Shown: one piece after another, positions 45,890 through 56,706 of the stretch | Layout of the letters: every line of letters begins with the position of its first letter | Position numbering within the stretch: the stretch's first letter is position 1 | Assembly: GCA_025617745.1 (NCBI GenBank) | Contig: CM046863.1 | Location: forward strand, 13,768,875 to 13,832,874 | Source: Heliocidaris erythrogramma | Lineage: Eukaryota > Echinodermata > Echinoidea > Camarodonta > Echinometridae | Reading direction: 5' to 3' | DNA length: 64,000 nucleotides | Made by a program: the position numbers and the translations under genes | Notes under the pieces: generated by a model | Told to the model about the DNA's origin: nothing | Seen by the model: the letters and a program-made list of their open reading frames with translations, nothing else | Database searches by the model: none

Positions 45890-47622
45890 TTTGCAAAGGG
45901 TAACCTTTGTGTGTCCATGAATACAAGAGACCGTGTCATCTCCAGACCAGGCATAGTTGAAAGTAAACCCGTCCCTGTTAGTAACAGATTTGCACTGTTG
46001 TTTGGTCGATGGTAGAAGAGTAATACCAAACCATCAATCTTGGGCAACAAAATCAACATGCACACTCTTGACTAAATTAATTGCAGTCTCTATACAATCA
46101 ACGTATCACCATCATCTTTCGCTTAGCGTACATTGATATGGGGGCGTGACATCTCTGTAGATTATTGTTGTAGTACGGTGATGCTCGGCCTTGGACTTCG
46201 ACACGGCATCAGTGTGAATCAGTAGATAATTCAGAGCACAGCAATTGCCATTGTGCATTGCAGCTGAAATTTCAGAGCTCCTCTTTTAACCCACAGTCAT
46301 GAATCATTAATAAATTAACTTTCAGAAAATACAAAACACGTAAAATATCAGTTTCCACCCCAAACAACCTTTTTTCAGCTATTTACTCTAAAACTCCCAT
46401 TGCGACTTATTGGTGGAGGGTCATATATGCTGGATTTCAGCATAAACTGCTTTACACGTGGAACTTCGTAGTGAGCTGCAATAGCCACAAAATCACTCTT
46501 CGTCAATGTGCTCTGCAGATGGACTTCGTACAAATGCTCCAACCGAAAATTCATCAGCCATCATGCCAAACCTAGTTATTCTTACGTAACATATAAAAAC
46601 GAAAAATAGGAAGTTTGCTCTTTATACACACAACCAAAACTCTACAAGACCGAAGTCATCTAGCTTTTACAAGAAGAAATTAACATGGATACTATACACA
46701 CAGCTCGACATCGACTCGAGAAACCTAGTCTCCACATGATACCGTGAAACTAGGATGCAACCTGGCTGTTGTTGTCCGGTCAACCTTACAAAATCTAGAT
46801 TTTTCAGTGCACAAGAAATCGGGCAACCATGGCTGTTGTAAACCCCAGCCACAAAACTAAATTGTACTAAACCAAGTGAATAAAAATCTCATAACGAGAT
46901 ATCCTGGATGTCAATACCTAACTCACGGCCTGGAATTTACCACACCAGCAGATACGCCGCGCCATCCACGACGTGCTTTCCACATATGCCGCATCTAGTG
47001 AGACTGGCATTTCCGGTCATTTGCACATGTTTACTTTTGTGAATCACATGGTGACTTTGAAGTGTTTTTTTCCTGGGCTTCATGTTTACACCATATTGCA
47101 TAAACTGATAGCATGTAAGGCCAGGCAGTCCAGATTTTATCAAGCCTCTCCAAAGTTACCAAATCAGTTTAATACTATCATTATTCATTTTTATTTTACC
47201 CACTTTTTTGTGCGCACAATATAAAAAAATAAGTCCTCACCTTTTCACCACAGTCATTTTATGGTGACATCTAAGTATTTGTAATAATTCTGCAAAATTA
47301 TGTTATGCCTGTGCAACAGAAATTAATAACATAACCACATTTGTCATGATGCAAGTTCATTTCATAAGAAACAAATCTAACATGTCGCTACGTTGCAATA
47401 TATGGCTACTAATGGTATTTTTGGAACAAAATTTCTTTTCTGTCGATTTAAGGGGGAGGAAGTTTACAAGTGACGGGAGTGTGTCATCTTTGACTTCTGA
47501 TAGTTATTCCTGTCCACACTTCTCAATTATAAGGACAATTAAAAAAAAAAAAACTTGCAAGCGATAATCCCTAGTCGAGATGACTGAAATTTGTTAATTG
47601 TGATTTGATTTCGTTTTCGCAG
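45890..47622. other. Intron, no gene seen
   Basis: There are short ORFs only. One minus-strand frame (46937-47143) ends with a CGICGK motif but lacks the rest of a zinc finger. Confidence 0.4.
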
Positions 47623-47658
47623 ATGCAGCATCGGGTGGTCGACCAACAAGAGGGCAAA
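47623..47658 (+). CDS. Short linker exon of the host gene
   Basis: Thirty-six bases lie between a strong acceptor (TTTCGTTTTCGCAG) and a consensus donor (A|GTAAGT). In the frame set by the exon at 34085 it reads DAASGGRPTRGQ, a flexible linker before the death domain. Both its ends are phase 1, and its length is a multiple of 3, so it can be included or skipped without changing the frame. That makes it a candidate cassette exon, but also means phase compatibility is weak proof. Confidence 0.4.
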
Positions 47659-47764
47659 GTAAGTATTAATTTTCTTAGAATGGATATCATCATTTTAGAA
47701 TAAAAAAGCATGTATGAAGTCCGCTTTCTGTTTTATCTACCAACTGACCATTAGGTTGTGGACA

Positions 47765-47970
47765 AAGCAATAATTCTACTACTATTACTAATAATAATGA
47801 TAATAATAGTAATAATTAAATGAAGAAGAAGAAGAAGAATGGTAGCTGTCATAACAATAAAACTAATGATAATGATAATAATAATACTACAAATAATAAC
47901 ACTAATAACACTAATAATAATGGTAATACTACTACTACTACTACTACTACTAATAATAATAATAATAAGT
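47765..47970. repeat. (TAA)n / (TAC)n microsatellite cluster
   Basis: The cluster holds runs of ACT, ATA and AGA trinucleotides, probably grown from the (ATT)n tail of the minus-strand retroposon beside it. The tail sequence TATAGCGCC lies at about 47984. Confidence 0.8.
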
Positions 47971-48327
47971 TTTTGATATTCATATAGCGCCTCTCCATTT
48001 TCAATTGTTGGTAGAGCTTTAGAATGTACTATTATACACTAATTTATCTCAGCGGCCCAGTAAGCGATTACTAATTTATATCTGGATGTGAGTGGTAAAT
48101 GTGAATCAATGTTACGTTTTTAGTGCGGGGCAGGGATATGATATTAAAAAATGGGGACATTTCACATGCAAAGCATCTTGAACCCTGTACTGTAAATGTG
48201 AATACCTGAGGCATATTTGTCAATTCATTTTTGTTCTTGCTGGAAAATTCCTCGTCACCAGATTATTTCCGACAATTCTCTCCGCAACCTCCTCTTTTAA
48301 AAGATATTTTGTGCGCGTCTGTGTTTT

Positions 48328-48667
48328 GTTAATAATAATAATATTCCGCTTTTATATAGCGCCTAATGCATCAGTGATGTCTCTAAGCGCTTTAAAGATA
48401 TATTATTACCCCGGTCATCGGATTCTGACATGTCCGCACACAATATATGCACATTCTCCGCTCCCTGGGGAGTATTCCAGCAATGGGCAAAACAGTGACG
48501 CTCTAATTGCTAAGCAAACGACATTAACTTTCGCAACCGACCGGGTACCAATTTAACACCTGGGTGGAGAGTGGCAAATGTAGATTAACGTCTTGCCAAA
48601 GGACGCTAGTGCTGCGGTGGGATTCGAACCCCGGACCTCGTGGTTCACAGTCCGGGGACTTATCCAC

Positions 48668-48670
<3 letters not shown>
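48328..48670 (-). mobile_element. tRNA-derived SINE
   Basis: On the minus strand it starts with a tRNA-like head. This has TGGATAAGTCCCCGGACTGT and a B box GGTTCGAATCCC near 48620. A roughly 230-bp body follows, then a tail AAAGCGCTTAGAGACATC...GGCGCTATATAAAAGCGGAA with (ATT)n. The tail hairpin sequence matches the 3' ends of the L2/CR1-like LINEs at 29.87 and 59.43 kb, the usual SINE/LINE partnership. The insertion is in the intron between linker exon and death-domain exon. A T31-G10 run (48671-48711) abuts the head. Confidence 0.8.
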
Positions 48671-48702
<32 letters not shown>

Positions 48703-48777
48703 GGGGGGGGGCCTTTTTGGGGGGTTTAGTTTTAGTTTTAAACTTCTTGATTTATATTTCATTTTTTGTTGATACAG

Positions 48778-48914
48778 CTGCCACCGAAATCACAGAGAAG
48801 AAACTGCGAGGCCTGTCCAACGAACTAGGTGATGAGTGGCGGAATATAGGCACAAACCTAGGGATTGGAAACAGTCATATTCAGATCTTGAAAGAGCAAT
48901 ATTCATCCGTCAAG
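48778..48914 (+). CDS. Death-domain exon 1 of the host gene
   Basis: The acceptor TTTTTTGTTGATACAG starts the exon in phase 1. It encodes EITEKKLRGLSNELGDEWRN then IGTNLGIGNSHIQILKEQY, ending SSVK at the donor AAG|GTATAA (phase 0). This is helices 1-4 of a death domain: L-x-x-L-x-x-E-L-G-x-x-W-x-x-I-G followed by L-G-I and the I-x-x-I helix. It is a protein-interaction fold of apoptotic and innate immune signalling. It joins in frame to 51371. The frame is open upstream through the SINE, but that part is non-coding. Confidence 0.85.
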
Positions 48915-49016
48915 GTATAAGTCAAAAGCTCAAAAGGTTTTCTAAAATATCAATTGACCCCCCCCCCAAAAAAAAAAGGGTAATAATAATAATAATTATA
49001 TATACATATATATATA

Positions 49017-49065
<49 letters not shown>

Positions 49066-49519
49066 CAGTAATAGTAGCGGGCAGAGTGAATGGAGAGAGA
49101 AAACAATAGACGATGGTAGTGGGCGAGGGTTATTTCTAAAAAATACACGACGCCAAATCGGTATCAATAGAGTGTAATAATAATAATAAATTGAATGGCC
49201 GTATTTCAAACATGGTGAGTAACTGGACTAAATACCGTGCGAGTCTCCATTATTTGCAGTGTGCATGTATTTCTTAGGATTTTTCTTACATAGAGATCAC
49301 AGATGTAAGATTCAGGATTCAAGTTGTTAACGAGGCAAAATATTCAACATAGATTATACTGCGGAATGTATAATAATACACACATATATATAAAATATAC
49401 CACAGTGCGTTTGGAGAAAACATAACCATATAAAAGATTAAAGATCTATTTTAAATGTACGTAGCGTTGAGTGAAGGTTTAAATTTATTAATAAAAAAAC
49501 TCTTCTTTCAGGCAACGTT
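48915..49519. repeat. Intron with (TA)n microsatellite
   Basis: A (TA)n run spans about 48995-49061. The rest is AT-rich intron. Confidence 0.8.
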
Positions 49520-49559
49520 TAACTTTATCATCATCATCATTCATTTTGGGGTGATTAAA

Positions 49560-50191
49560 AAATCGGGTTCTAAAGAACCAGCACCATTTTCTAGGTGCTC
49601 ACTCAATTTTAATTGTCTATATTCTTTCTGTCTTATTTGTTGACGATGAACCCTAATTTTGTTACGAAGGACGTCCCCCGTTTCGCCAATGTATTGCTGT
49701 TTACATCCTTGTCATGTTATACAATATATTAGATTTTTTTGTTTGACGTGTAAATGAAAACCTAATTAGAAATTCAGTGTTTTTTATTCCAATATTAAAT
49801 CTATCTGTTAGGTTGAAGTGGGGGCAAGTTTTACATCCTTTCTCGCCACACTTTCTTATTCCACCTTTCAAGTTAGTGTTTCTAGAAAATGCGGCTTTTG
49901 TTATTTGTTTCAAATTAGGACTTTGGGCTTAATTGAAATAATTTTCACGCTTTCAAATACCATTTTTAAAGTTTCCTCAGCCTTAACAAGTGGCATAGAA
50001 TCATGGATAACTTGAAACATGTTTAAATTATTTGGATTGAATGTATGAACAAATGGAACTATTTCCTGTTCCTCTTTCTCTTTCTTAAACATTAAGTCAT
50101 GCTTGCTGAGTGCAAGTGCCTTAGAAATGCCGGTTTCAATTATTTCTTTAGGGTAATATCTGGCCCAAAGCATATGTTTTAATTCTTCCAA
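49560..50191 (-). pseudogene. Penelope-like connector and GIY-YIG nuclease segment
   Basis: The connector frames include Cys-rich IRKCGEKGCKTCPHF, a linker seen between RT and nuclease in several Penelope-like families. The nuclease frame reads CKQQYIGETGDVLRNKI with RVHRQQIR and LSEHLENG (YIG at 49673-49693). Frameshifts and stops separate the parts, so it is inactive. Confidence 0.8.
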
Positions 50192-50269
50192 ACGTTTCTT
50201 TTTTTGTTTCTTCGTCGCTTACAACAGTGCATATTCGTCTATCTAAATTATACGGTACATTATTTTTAC

Positions 50270-50820
50270 ACTGCTTCGGGTGACTTAAAATGTAGATATT
50301 AGTGGGTATCTGTAACTTTATAAAATATGTCTGTCTTTAAGAAATTATCGTCTTTCATAATTGTAATATCCAAGAAACTAATTGAGATAGAACTGACGTT
50401 CCATTTATAACCAATTGCTTGATGTAATTTGCTTAGGATATTATGTAAATTATTAATATCTCCAAATTCATTTTTCCAATCAATAAAGCAATCATCTAAG
50501 TATCTGAATGAATTCTTTTCAAAATAATTTCTAACGCCAACATCAAAATGTGTTTCAATGAGTTCATAGAGTGTCTCCTCTAGATATCCCGTATGAAAAT
50601 GGTGGCGTAAGTAGGGGCCATTTGTGTTCCCATCGCAGTACCCCGTTTCTGTACATAATAAGTATCATCAAAAGGAAAGGTGTTATTATTCAGTATAAAT
50701 TTTACAGCATCTAATATAAATTCTTGGGGGAAACGTGAATCGATTTCTTCAGGATATTTTCTAATCCAATATTTTATACCTTTTAAACCTTCACTGCGGG
50801 GTATGTTAGTGTACAAACAT
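50270..50820 (-). pseudogene. Penelope-like RT fragment
   Basis: It begins MYTNIPRSEGL (the F/Y-T-N-I-P block after the first catalytic Asp) and continues with TYYVQKRGTAMGTQMAPTYA. After one frameshift it gives NSFRYLDDCFIDW (YLDD at 50491-50502, intact) and SISFLDITIMKDDNFLKTDI. In-frame stops follow. The region before the first Asp is missing. Confidence 0.85.
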
Positions 50821-51370
50821 ATGTAACAAAAGGTGAGTCAAATGGTAATTCTTCAAGTAGGTGTGTTAAAAAACTAAATCGTTTAAAGTAGATATTCAAA
50901 GAAAATCACAATTATGCGCAATAATGTATCTCTAGAAACTAGAAAGCTTGCAGATGGTAATCGTTTGAATTTTACGTTAACTGTGTGTTTGATGATTAGA
51001 AAATAACACAAATAAAAACACCTCTCAGTAGCTGGGATATCCGAGCGATTCGCTAGAAATATACCGATGTTTTCATGACGTCACATCAGGTGCCAATCCT
51101 GCCTAAGCACACGACGATCTATATCAAGTGAACGTAACTGCAATGCAATGCATATGAAAATGTGGCATTTAGTACAGCTCAAGTTCTTTACCTATTACTT
51201 GATTAGGCATGTTTGGATTTTATTCTGTAAAGCTTCATCATACTTTTTAAATAGCAATCATATTAACACGTTAAGATATTTATGGTTAAGAAATTTAAAG
51301 GGATGTTTAATTATATTTGGTTTCCCGTTTTCTGTTCATATAATCCCCTTTGTAGGAACGTATATTCCAG

Positions 51371-51493
51371 ATGTTTATGAAATGGCTGAATAAGAATGGC
51401 GTCCATGCAACCAAGGACAAGTTGAAAGCTGCAATTTCTAGTGCAGGGCGCAAAGACTTGGAAGCTTTCATCGACAAATCAGATAATGAGTGA
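51371..51493 (+). CDS. Death-domain exon 2 and stop codon of the host gene
   Basis: The acceptor GTATATTCCAG opens in phase 0. The exon encodes MFMKWLNKNGVHATKDKLKA then AISSAGRKDLEAFIDKSDNE and TGA. This is helices 5-6 of a death domain: M-x-x-W-x-x-x-x-G-x-x-A-T-x-x-x-L-x-x-A-I and G-R-x-D-L. Joined to 48778-48914 it gives a domain of normal length at the extreme C-terminus. The first Met is an internal residue with no role as a start. The 3' UTR presumably follows. A similar downstream segment is duplicated. Confidence 0.85.
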   Translation: MFMKWLNKNGVHATKDKLKAAISSAGRKDLEAFIDKSDNE

Positions 51494-51795
51494 GAGGCAA
51501 AATGAAAATGACACAGTGGGATGTTTCCAAACTATACGTTAACCCAATTGGTTGTTTTAGTCACGAATTCGTCATTTAAAGTAATTCGACTTATGCTATC
51601 ATGTGTACTATATTTGTAGTGATAACGGACAACTGAATGATGTTTCAACCGTAGAGTGAAGGGAGCCCGATAAGTTTTAATATGTTACTAGGGAGTATAT
51701 TTAATGTTTTGTGACGTTTTATGTATTTTTTGATAAAGGAATAATAATCATAATTACATAAATTGTCGAATTAGTAGTATTGTTATTGACCAGGA

Positions 51796-52000
51796 ACAAA
51801 TTTTAAACTCCACCTATGTACGTAACCTTGGCGTTACATTTGATGATTCCTTGTCGATGGAAGCTCATGTTAAGAATATCTGTAAATCAATGTATTATAA
51901 CCTCCATAATGTGGGTTGTATTAGGAGGGTTCTCGATGACAGATCTGCTGCGACGTTTAACTGACTGCTTCATTTATACATGTATATTGTTAAAAAAAAA
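51796..52000 (+). pseudogene. CR1/L2-like LINE fragment
   Basis: It encodes TYVRNLGVTFDDSLSMEAHV then KNICKSMYYNLHNVG and RRVLDDRSAATFN before a stop. This is the block after the RT catalytic centre of a CR1/L2-like LINE. Confidence 0.8.
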
Positions 52001-52206
52001 ATCTAAAAGAAATTACAGATCCAAAGAAACAATTTTTTGACGATGTCACATATAATTCATTATATATGTCAAAAACGTAATGGCCTATAATCTTTATAAG
52101 TTATTCGACTTTATAAATTATAATATAATGAGTACTATTTGATTGTGATATCGGACAGCTTAATGAGGTTTAAACCGTAGAGTAAAGTGAGACCGATCCG
52201 TTTTAA

Positions 52207-54626
52207 GAGCTACTGTCTGAGAGAAACAGGCAGAATTGAAAAAAAATCGGAAGATGGGGGTCGGCGGATTTCTTTGATATTTTGAAGTTGTGGTATATAC
52301 AGGGTATATCCTACGAAAGTCCATTCATAGTTATCCCTACCCCATAAACATAGCCATTTTTGGTACCTATCAGGGACATAACTTTTGAAATTTAGTGCAA
52401 TTTTCATTCAGCATAAAAAGGCAATTATAGGACTACATTATGCAAACGAAACTTATAGGATGTCTCCTTCTATCCCTCTTCCTACAATTTTTATAGCAAT
52501 ACTTAAAATAAAGTGTTGGGTTATTACTATAGGGATGATGCCAATAAAATGATGCCATAAAATGCCCATTTCGGGTCATTTTTGAAGTGGTGTATCTCAA
52601 ACGGCACAACTTTTTCAAAGATGGTTTTTCCACTGGATGTGGGCCATACCTAGGTCAATCCATTCCAGGTTTCAAATTCGTGGAACGTCTTTTACTTTTT
52701 AGTCCCAAGCCGCTTGAAATAGGTTATTCTAGCGAAAAGCTGAAAAATGTCGTTTTTGAATGAGTGGTACATCTTGTACATTTATGAATATTCTACTTAA
52801 AAGCAATGGAAATACTGTAAAAAGGTCATTTTATAGTCGGAAAGGTTATTTATATGGTATTTTTTTCACATTTGCTCACATCTGTACATGTGAACATACC
52901 TAGAATACTTAATGGACGACTCCAAGGGAAAAATTGTCCCATGTAGACCCTATGGTTTTATATATATATATTAAATTTTATTCAAAGTAAAAATCGGGTA
53001 TTGAAATTTGCACTATAGAGGCACGATGCGTCCAATCATTGATTGAAAATAAGTTAGGTCATTGACAGTAGCGCGATATGAATTTAGATTTCAAATTACG
53101 TTTTTTTTATTAGATGAATTTTAGTAACTTCATCTGTTATACATTCATACATTATTTCTCGTTTAGACTATGGTAATGCATTGTTGTTCAATGCTAACAG
53201 TGATCAAATTCTTAAGTTACAGAGAGTGCAAAATGCTGCTGCCCGAATTCTCAGTAAGACTTTGAAATATACCCCGATAACGATAACGATAACGCCTGTT
53301 CTTAAAGAACTTCATTGGTTGCCTGTTGTGGAGCGTATTAAATTCAAGATTTTGATGCTTACATGGGAAATTGTTAATGATTGTGCTCCTCACTATTTTG
53401 ATGATCTGATTTCAGAATATGTTCCCACTAGAAATCTGAGATCTTCAGGGATTGGGCTGTTGACACCCCGTAGAGTCAAATGTCCTTTTGGTGAAAAGGT
53501 TTTGCTACTAGTGCTCCTGTTCTGTGGAATGCACTTTCTTCAAGTGTTCGCAATGCAAATTCTGTAGAATCATTCAAGTCCGGTCTTAAAACATATTTGC
53601 TCTCATCATATTTCAAATGAACCCCCTCCCCCTTCCCTATTACATCCCTCTGCGCCTCTGAATAGGAATCTAGATAGAAGGTGTACCTTAAATGCTATAT
53701 TATTATTATTTTTTTTTTTTTTAGATTAAACCAACGTTTTTTTTCAATTATTTTATATTAAACACACATTACTCCAAACTTTTGAAACCGGTTATCGAAA
53801 GAAACACTTTGAATGCACTATGTGACCAAGTATTTATTGAATACAAATAGGTTAGGTGATTGGTATTAGGCTAAGATAAATTGATGTTAATGTTATTGTC
53901 TTTCTTGCAAATTTTCAAAAATGCGAAAATTGGCATACTGTAAGGATACTTTTGCATAAATACAAAACGATATCCCAAAATGTTAAAATTCAGATATCGA
54001 ACATAGCACTATGATGGCCAAACGTGCCCACGTATGATTTGACAATACATTGGGTCACGTATTATTTTGTCACTATTAGCATTGCAATTTGTCAGAAGTT
54101 AAAAAATGGTAGTTTTTAACAGACATGTGCATAAAAAGTATAAGACACTCATTAAAAGTGGACACGTGAAGACACGTCCTGATCGAATATTAGCTTATAA
54201 AAAGTTGGGCCATTTTTGTTATACTCTGTTGAATTTACCGTAAATTTGCATTTTTCATATTTCCCCAAAATCGAAAAAAAAATAGAAAATCTTTCCAAGG
54301 AACACTATCACCATTTAGTCTAATCATTCATAATCAGAAGCACCAACAAGGTGAAGATAGTTTATAGCTAAAATATCAAAGAGATTGGGTTTTTTACCTA
54401 GGTGAAACATTTATGTAAAGTTGGGCGTTTTTCGTAAATTAAAAGTATAAAAATAAGCTACTGAGGGCGCATTTTTGGGTGGGGTGGTAAAATCACAGAA
54501 ACGGTGGAACGGTTTCATAGTTTTGAAAATGCTTCAATCAAAGGACTTGAACAAATTTTAAAATATGAATCCAATTTGCCGACCCCCATCTTCCGACCTC
54601 TGCCTGATTCTCTCAGACGCTGGCTC
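52207..54626. mobile_element. TTAA-flanked DNA transposon (Kolobok or piggyBac type)
   Basis: The element is 2420 bp, flanked by TTAA (52203-52206 and 54627-54630). Ends are GAGCTACTGTCTGAGAGAAA and, from the right, GAGCCAGCGTCTGAGAGAAT. Both lead into AGGCAGA and TCGGAAGATGGGGGTCGGC, giving inverted repeats of about 50 bp with one indel. The paralogous site at 51677-51680 has a single TTAA, which proves insertion. The interior holds a LINE fragment but no recognisable transposase, so it is non-autonomous or decayed. Confidence 0.9.
53110..53640 (+). pseudogene. CR1/L2-like LINE C-terminus inside the TTAA element
   Basis: It encodes SYIISRLDYGNALLFNANSD then LQRVQNAAARILSKT, LKELHWLPVVERIKFKIL and YVPTRNLRSSGIGLLTPRRV. 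In a shifted frame it continues to the terminal Leu/Ser-rich block and stop near 53619. The truncated start and one frameshift show it is dead. Confidence 0.85.
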
Positions 54627-54722
54627 TTAATATGTCACTAACGAATGTTTTTGTTGTTGTTGACGTTTTAGGTAATTTCGTTATAAAGAAATAATGATCA
54701 TAATTACATCAATTGTCAAAGG

Positions 54723-56631
54723 TCACATGCATCAGTTTACAAAAAAGGTGTAGATTTAGTCTCATGCAATATCGCTATAAAATTATCTCCAAATGAAATA
54801 TGAAGTACAAATGGTGAATGGGGTTATATCGTTTCATGGAGATGTTGCTAATATAGTTTAGGGTGAGTAGGTCAGATGTTTAACGGTATACAAGTCAATG
54901 AGTGCACATCGTGTTTCCAATTTCTAATGGCCTATAATCTTAAGAGAAGAAAATATAAGAAAAAAGTTTTAAAACGTGATAGAAAACGAATAAATGCCCA
55001 ACCTAGTGTACGATTTTCACCCTCAATCGTCACAATGGCCGGTATCTATACAACTAGCAAGGTCCTAGTAAATGCTTTTTATAAAATTTTGCTTGCATCT
55101 TCAGGTATTCTAACCAAGTAGTTGCTAGCAAAAATAAGCAGAAGCTTGTTTATTTATTTATTTTTTTTTTTTGGCTAGCAGTCACTTCCCAGACTGGCAA
55201 AAGCTCACATTCCTATTCACATTTTGTTCAGCCTCAAAAGGAAAGGTTATGTTATTGTACACAAAAGCTCGTCAGATTAGTAAATCTATTTGAAAAGGAA
55301 GAATTTTCTTTCATCATCAAGCGTTTACTTGGTATTTTGCTAGTACCTCTCCTAGTAGCTTGTGCTTTTACTTGTATGGATATGATGAAGATTAAACATG
55401 AGTCATTTCGCATATTGAGATGTTCTCTCTGGGTATTCTAAAATATAATTTAATAGATAGCTGATATTTCTCTTCAATTACAGAACATAAAACGCGTGAA
55501 TTTAATCAAGCATAAATCTGTATTTTCCAGATCTAACAGCAGTGAGTCAACTATTATTAAGCTTATGCCTCACTTTGTGATATCTCCCTCAACGCTTGTG
55601 AGCTGATGTTGGAGACGTGTATAATCATATTGTAAACTCTCAAACAACACTAGTTGCAAACCCACATGCCTAATATAGTAAAAGCCCTAGCTATAGTATA
55701 TCATTAACTTGATAACCTTTTACTTGTAACCAAAGTAAAGCAATCAGAAGGTTAGAAAAAGCATTGGCTAGGTATTTACTAGTTTTATGGATACGGCCTA
55801 ATGTCTTAATGGCATTTGTATTATCTCAAACATAAGGGTGCACCTGTTTCAAATAGTTTTCAAGGATAGTTCCTAGCGTTAAAATACTGGCATTCGTATT
55901 ATCTGAATTATTCTTCTGCCCCATCTTTTACTATCTTCTGATCTTGAATCGAGTAGTCACCATTATAACATGATAGTGTTTTGTTCGCTCTTGGGTGGCA
56001 GGAGTGGATGGGAAAAGAGACAGACAAATCTTTCTTGACGAAATTTATTAGGAAGAATTTCCATTTTTTTTATATAAATTATATGGAATACTTATCTGTC
56101 ATTCTCTTTACATTTGATGTACATATCTAAAGCAATGTTTTCATTGTCTTCAAAATGTCTTCATTTTGCCAAGTATTTTTTTAATCTAATTTTTGTATTT
56201 TGTATTTTGTATTTTGTATTTTTTTTGGGGGGGGGGGGGGGTTAACGACCGAAATATCTTCAACTGAGTGAACTATATGAAGATGAATAATCGAGTTTAT
56301 CACATACTCGTGTGTATATATGTTTTATGATTAGTATGAATCAAGTCAGTTTCTTTCTTAGTTATAAGGAGTGAATGGTATTTTAATCAATCAAAAATAT
56401 CTCAAATTTTGTATACATATGTACAATGTTGCATCATGATTGTGCTTAAAATACATGTCAGTTATAAAAAGTCATTCCTTTCTTGAAATGTAGAAACACA
56501 AATAATTCAGTGTAAATATGTTAATATTTGTTACAAATAACTTAAGGACTTACCTGTGATTATGTGACCGTGTTATGATGATGTTTATGGTATAGAATAA
56601 CAAAGGTGACAAAGCTCTGTGTCATTTAACC
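54723..56631. other. Downstream flank, no gene seen
   Basis: This is AT-rich DNA with a TATTTTG repeat and a T8-G15 run at 56219-56241. The 81-codon ORF at 54876-55121 has no domain features. Confidence 0.45.
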
Positions 56632-56706
56632 CGTTGACCACTGAATTCTCTCATTCCCATATAGGCTTAATACAGGGACCACCCGGTTCCAGTAAACAAT
56701 GGGTTA
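56632..56706. repeat. Repeat with ACCACCCGGTTCC, inverted partner at 60.2 kb
   Basis: TTAACCCGTTGACCACTGAA, TTCTCTCAT and GGACCACCCGGTTCC recur in reverse complement at 60236-60318. The two may be terminal repeats of one 3.7-kb structure or two copies of a MITE. Confidence 0.6.

Larger units (their letters stand above)
49520..50820 (-). mobile_element. Second Penelope-like element, RT plus GIY-YIG, degenerate
   Basis: On the minus strand, RT (50820-50270) is followed by a connector (50191-49720) and a GIY-YIG nuclease segment (49740-49560). It differs in sequence from the copy at 10.9-12.4 kb, so it is another family. It is antisense in the intron that splits the death domain. Confidence 0.85.
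51619..54722. repeat. Duplicated 3' flank of the host gene
   Basis: 51619-51775 is repeated as 52145-52206 plus 54627-54722. Shared landmarks are CCGTAGAGT, GTTTTAATATGT, TTGACGTTTTA and ATCATAATTACAT. The second copy is split by the TTAA-flanked element, while the first is uninterrupted. Confidence 0.85.

Noticed and set aside
46937-47143. C2H2-like zinc finger on the minus strand
   Set aside because: Only one CxxC is present with no correctly spaced His pair, and the frame shows no repeat of a finger unit.
48564-48777. In-frame N-terminal extension of the death-domain exon
   Set aside because: This stretch is SINE head plus T31-G10 and intron, and the acceptor at 48777 explains the exon start.
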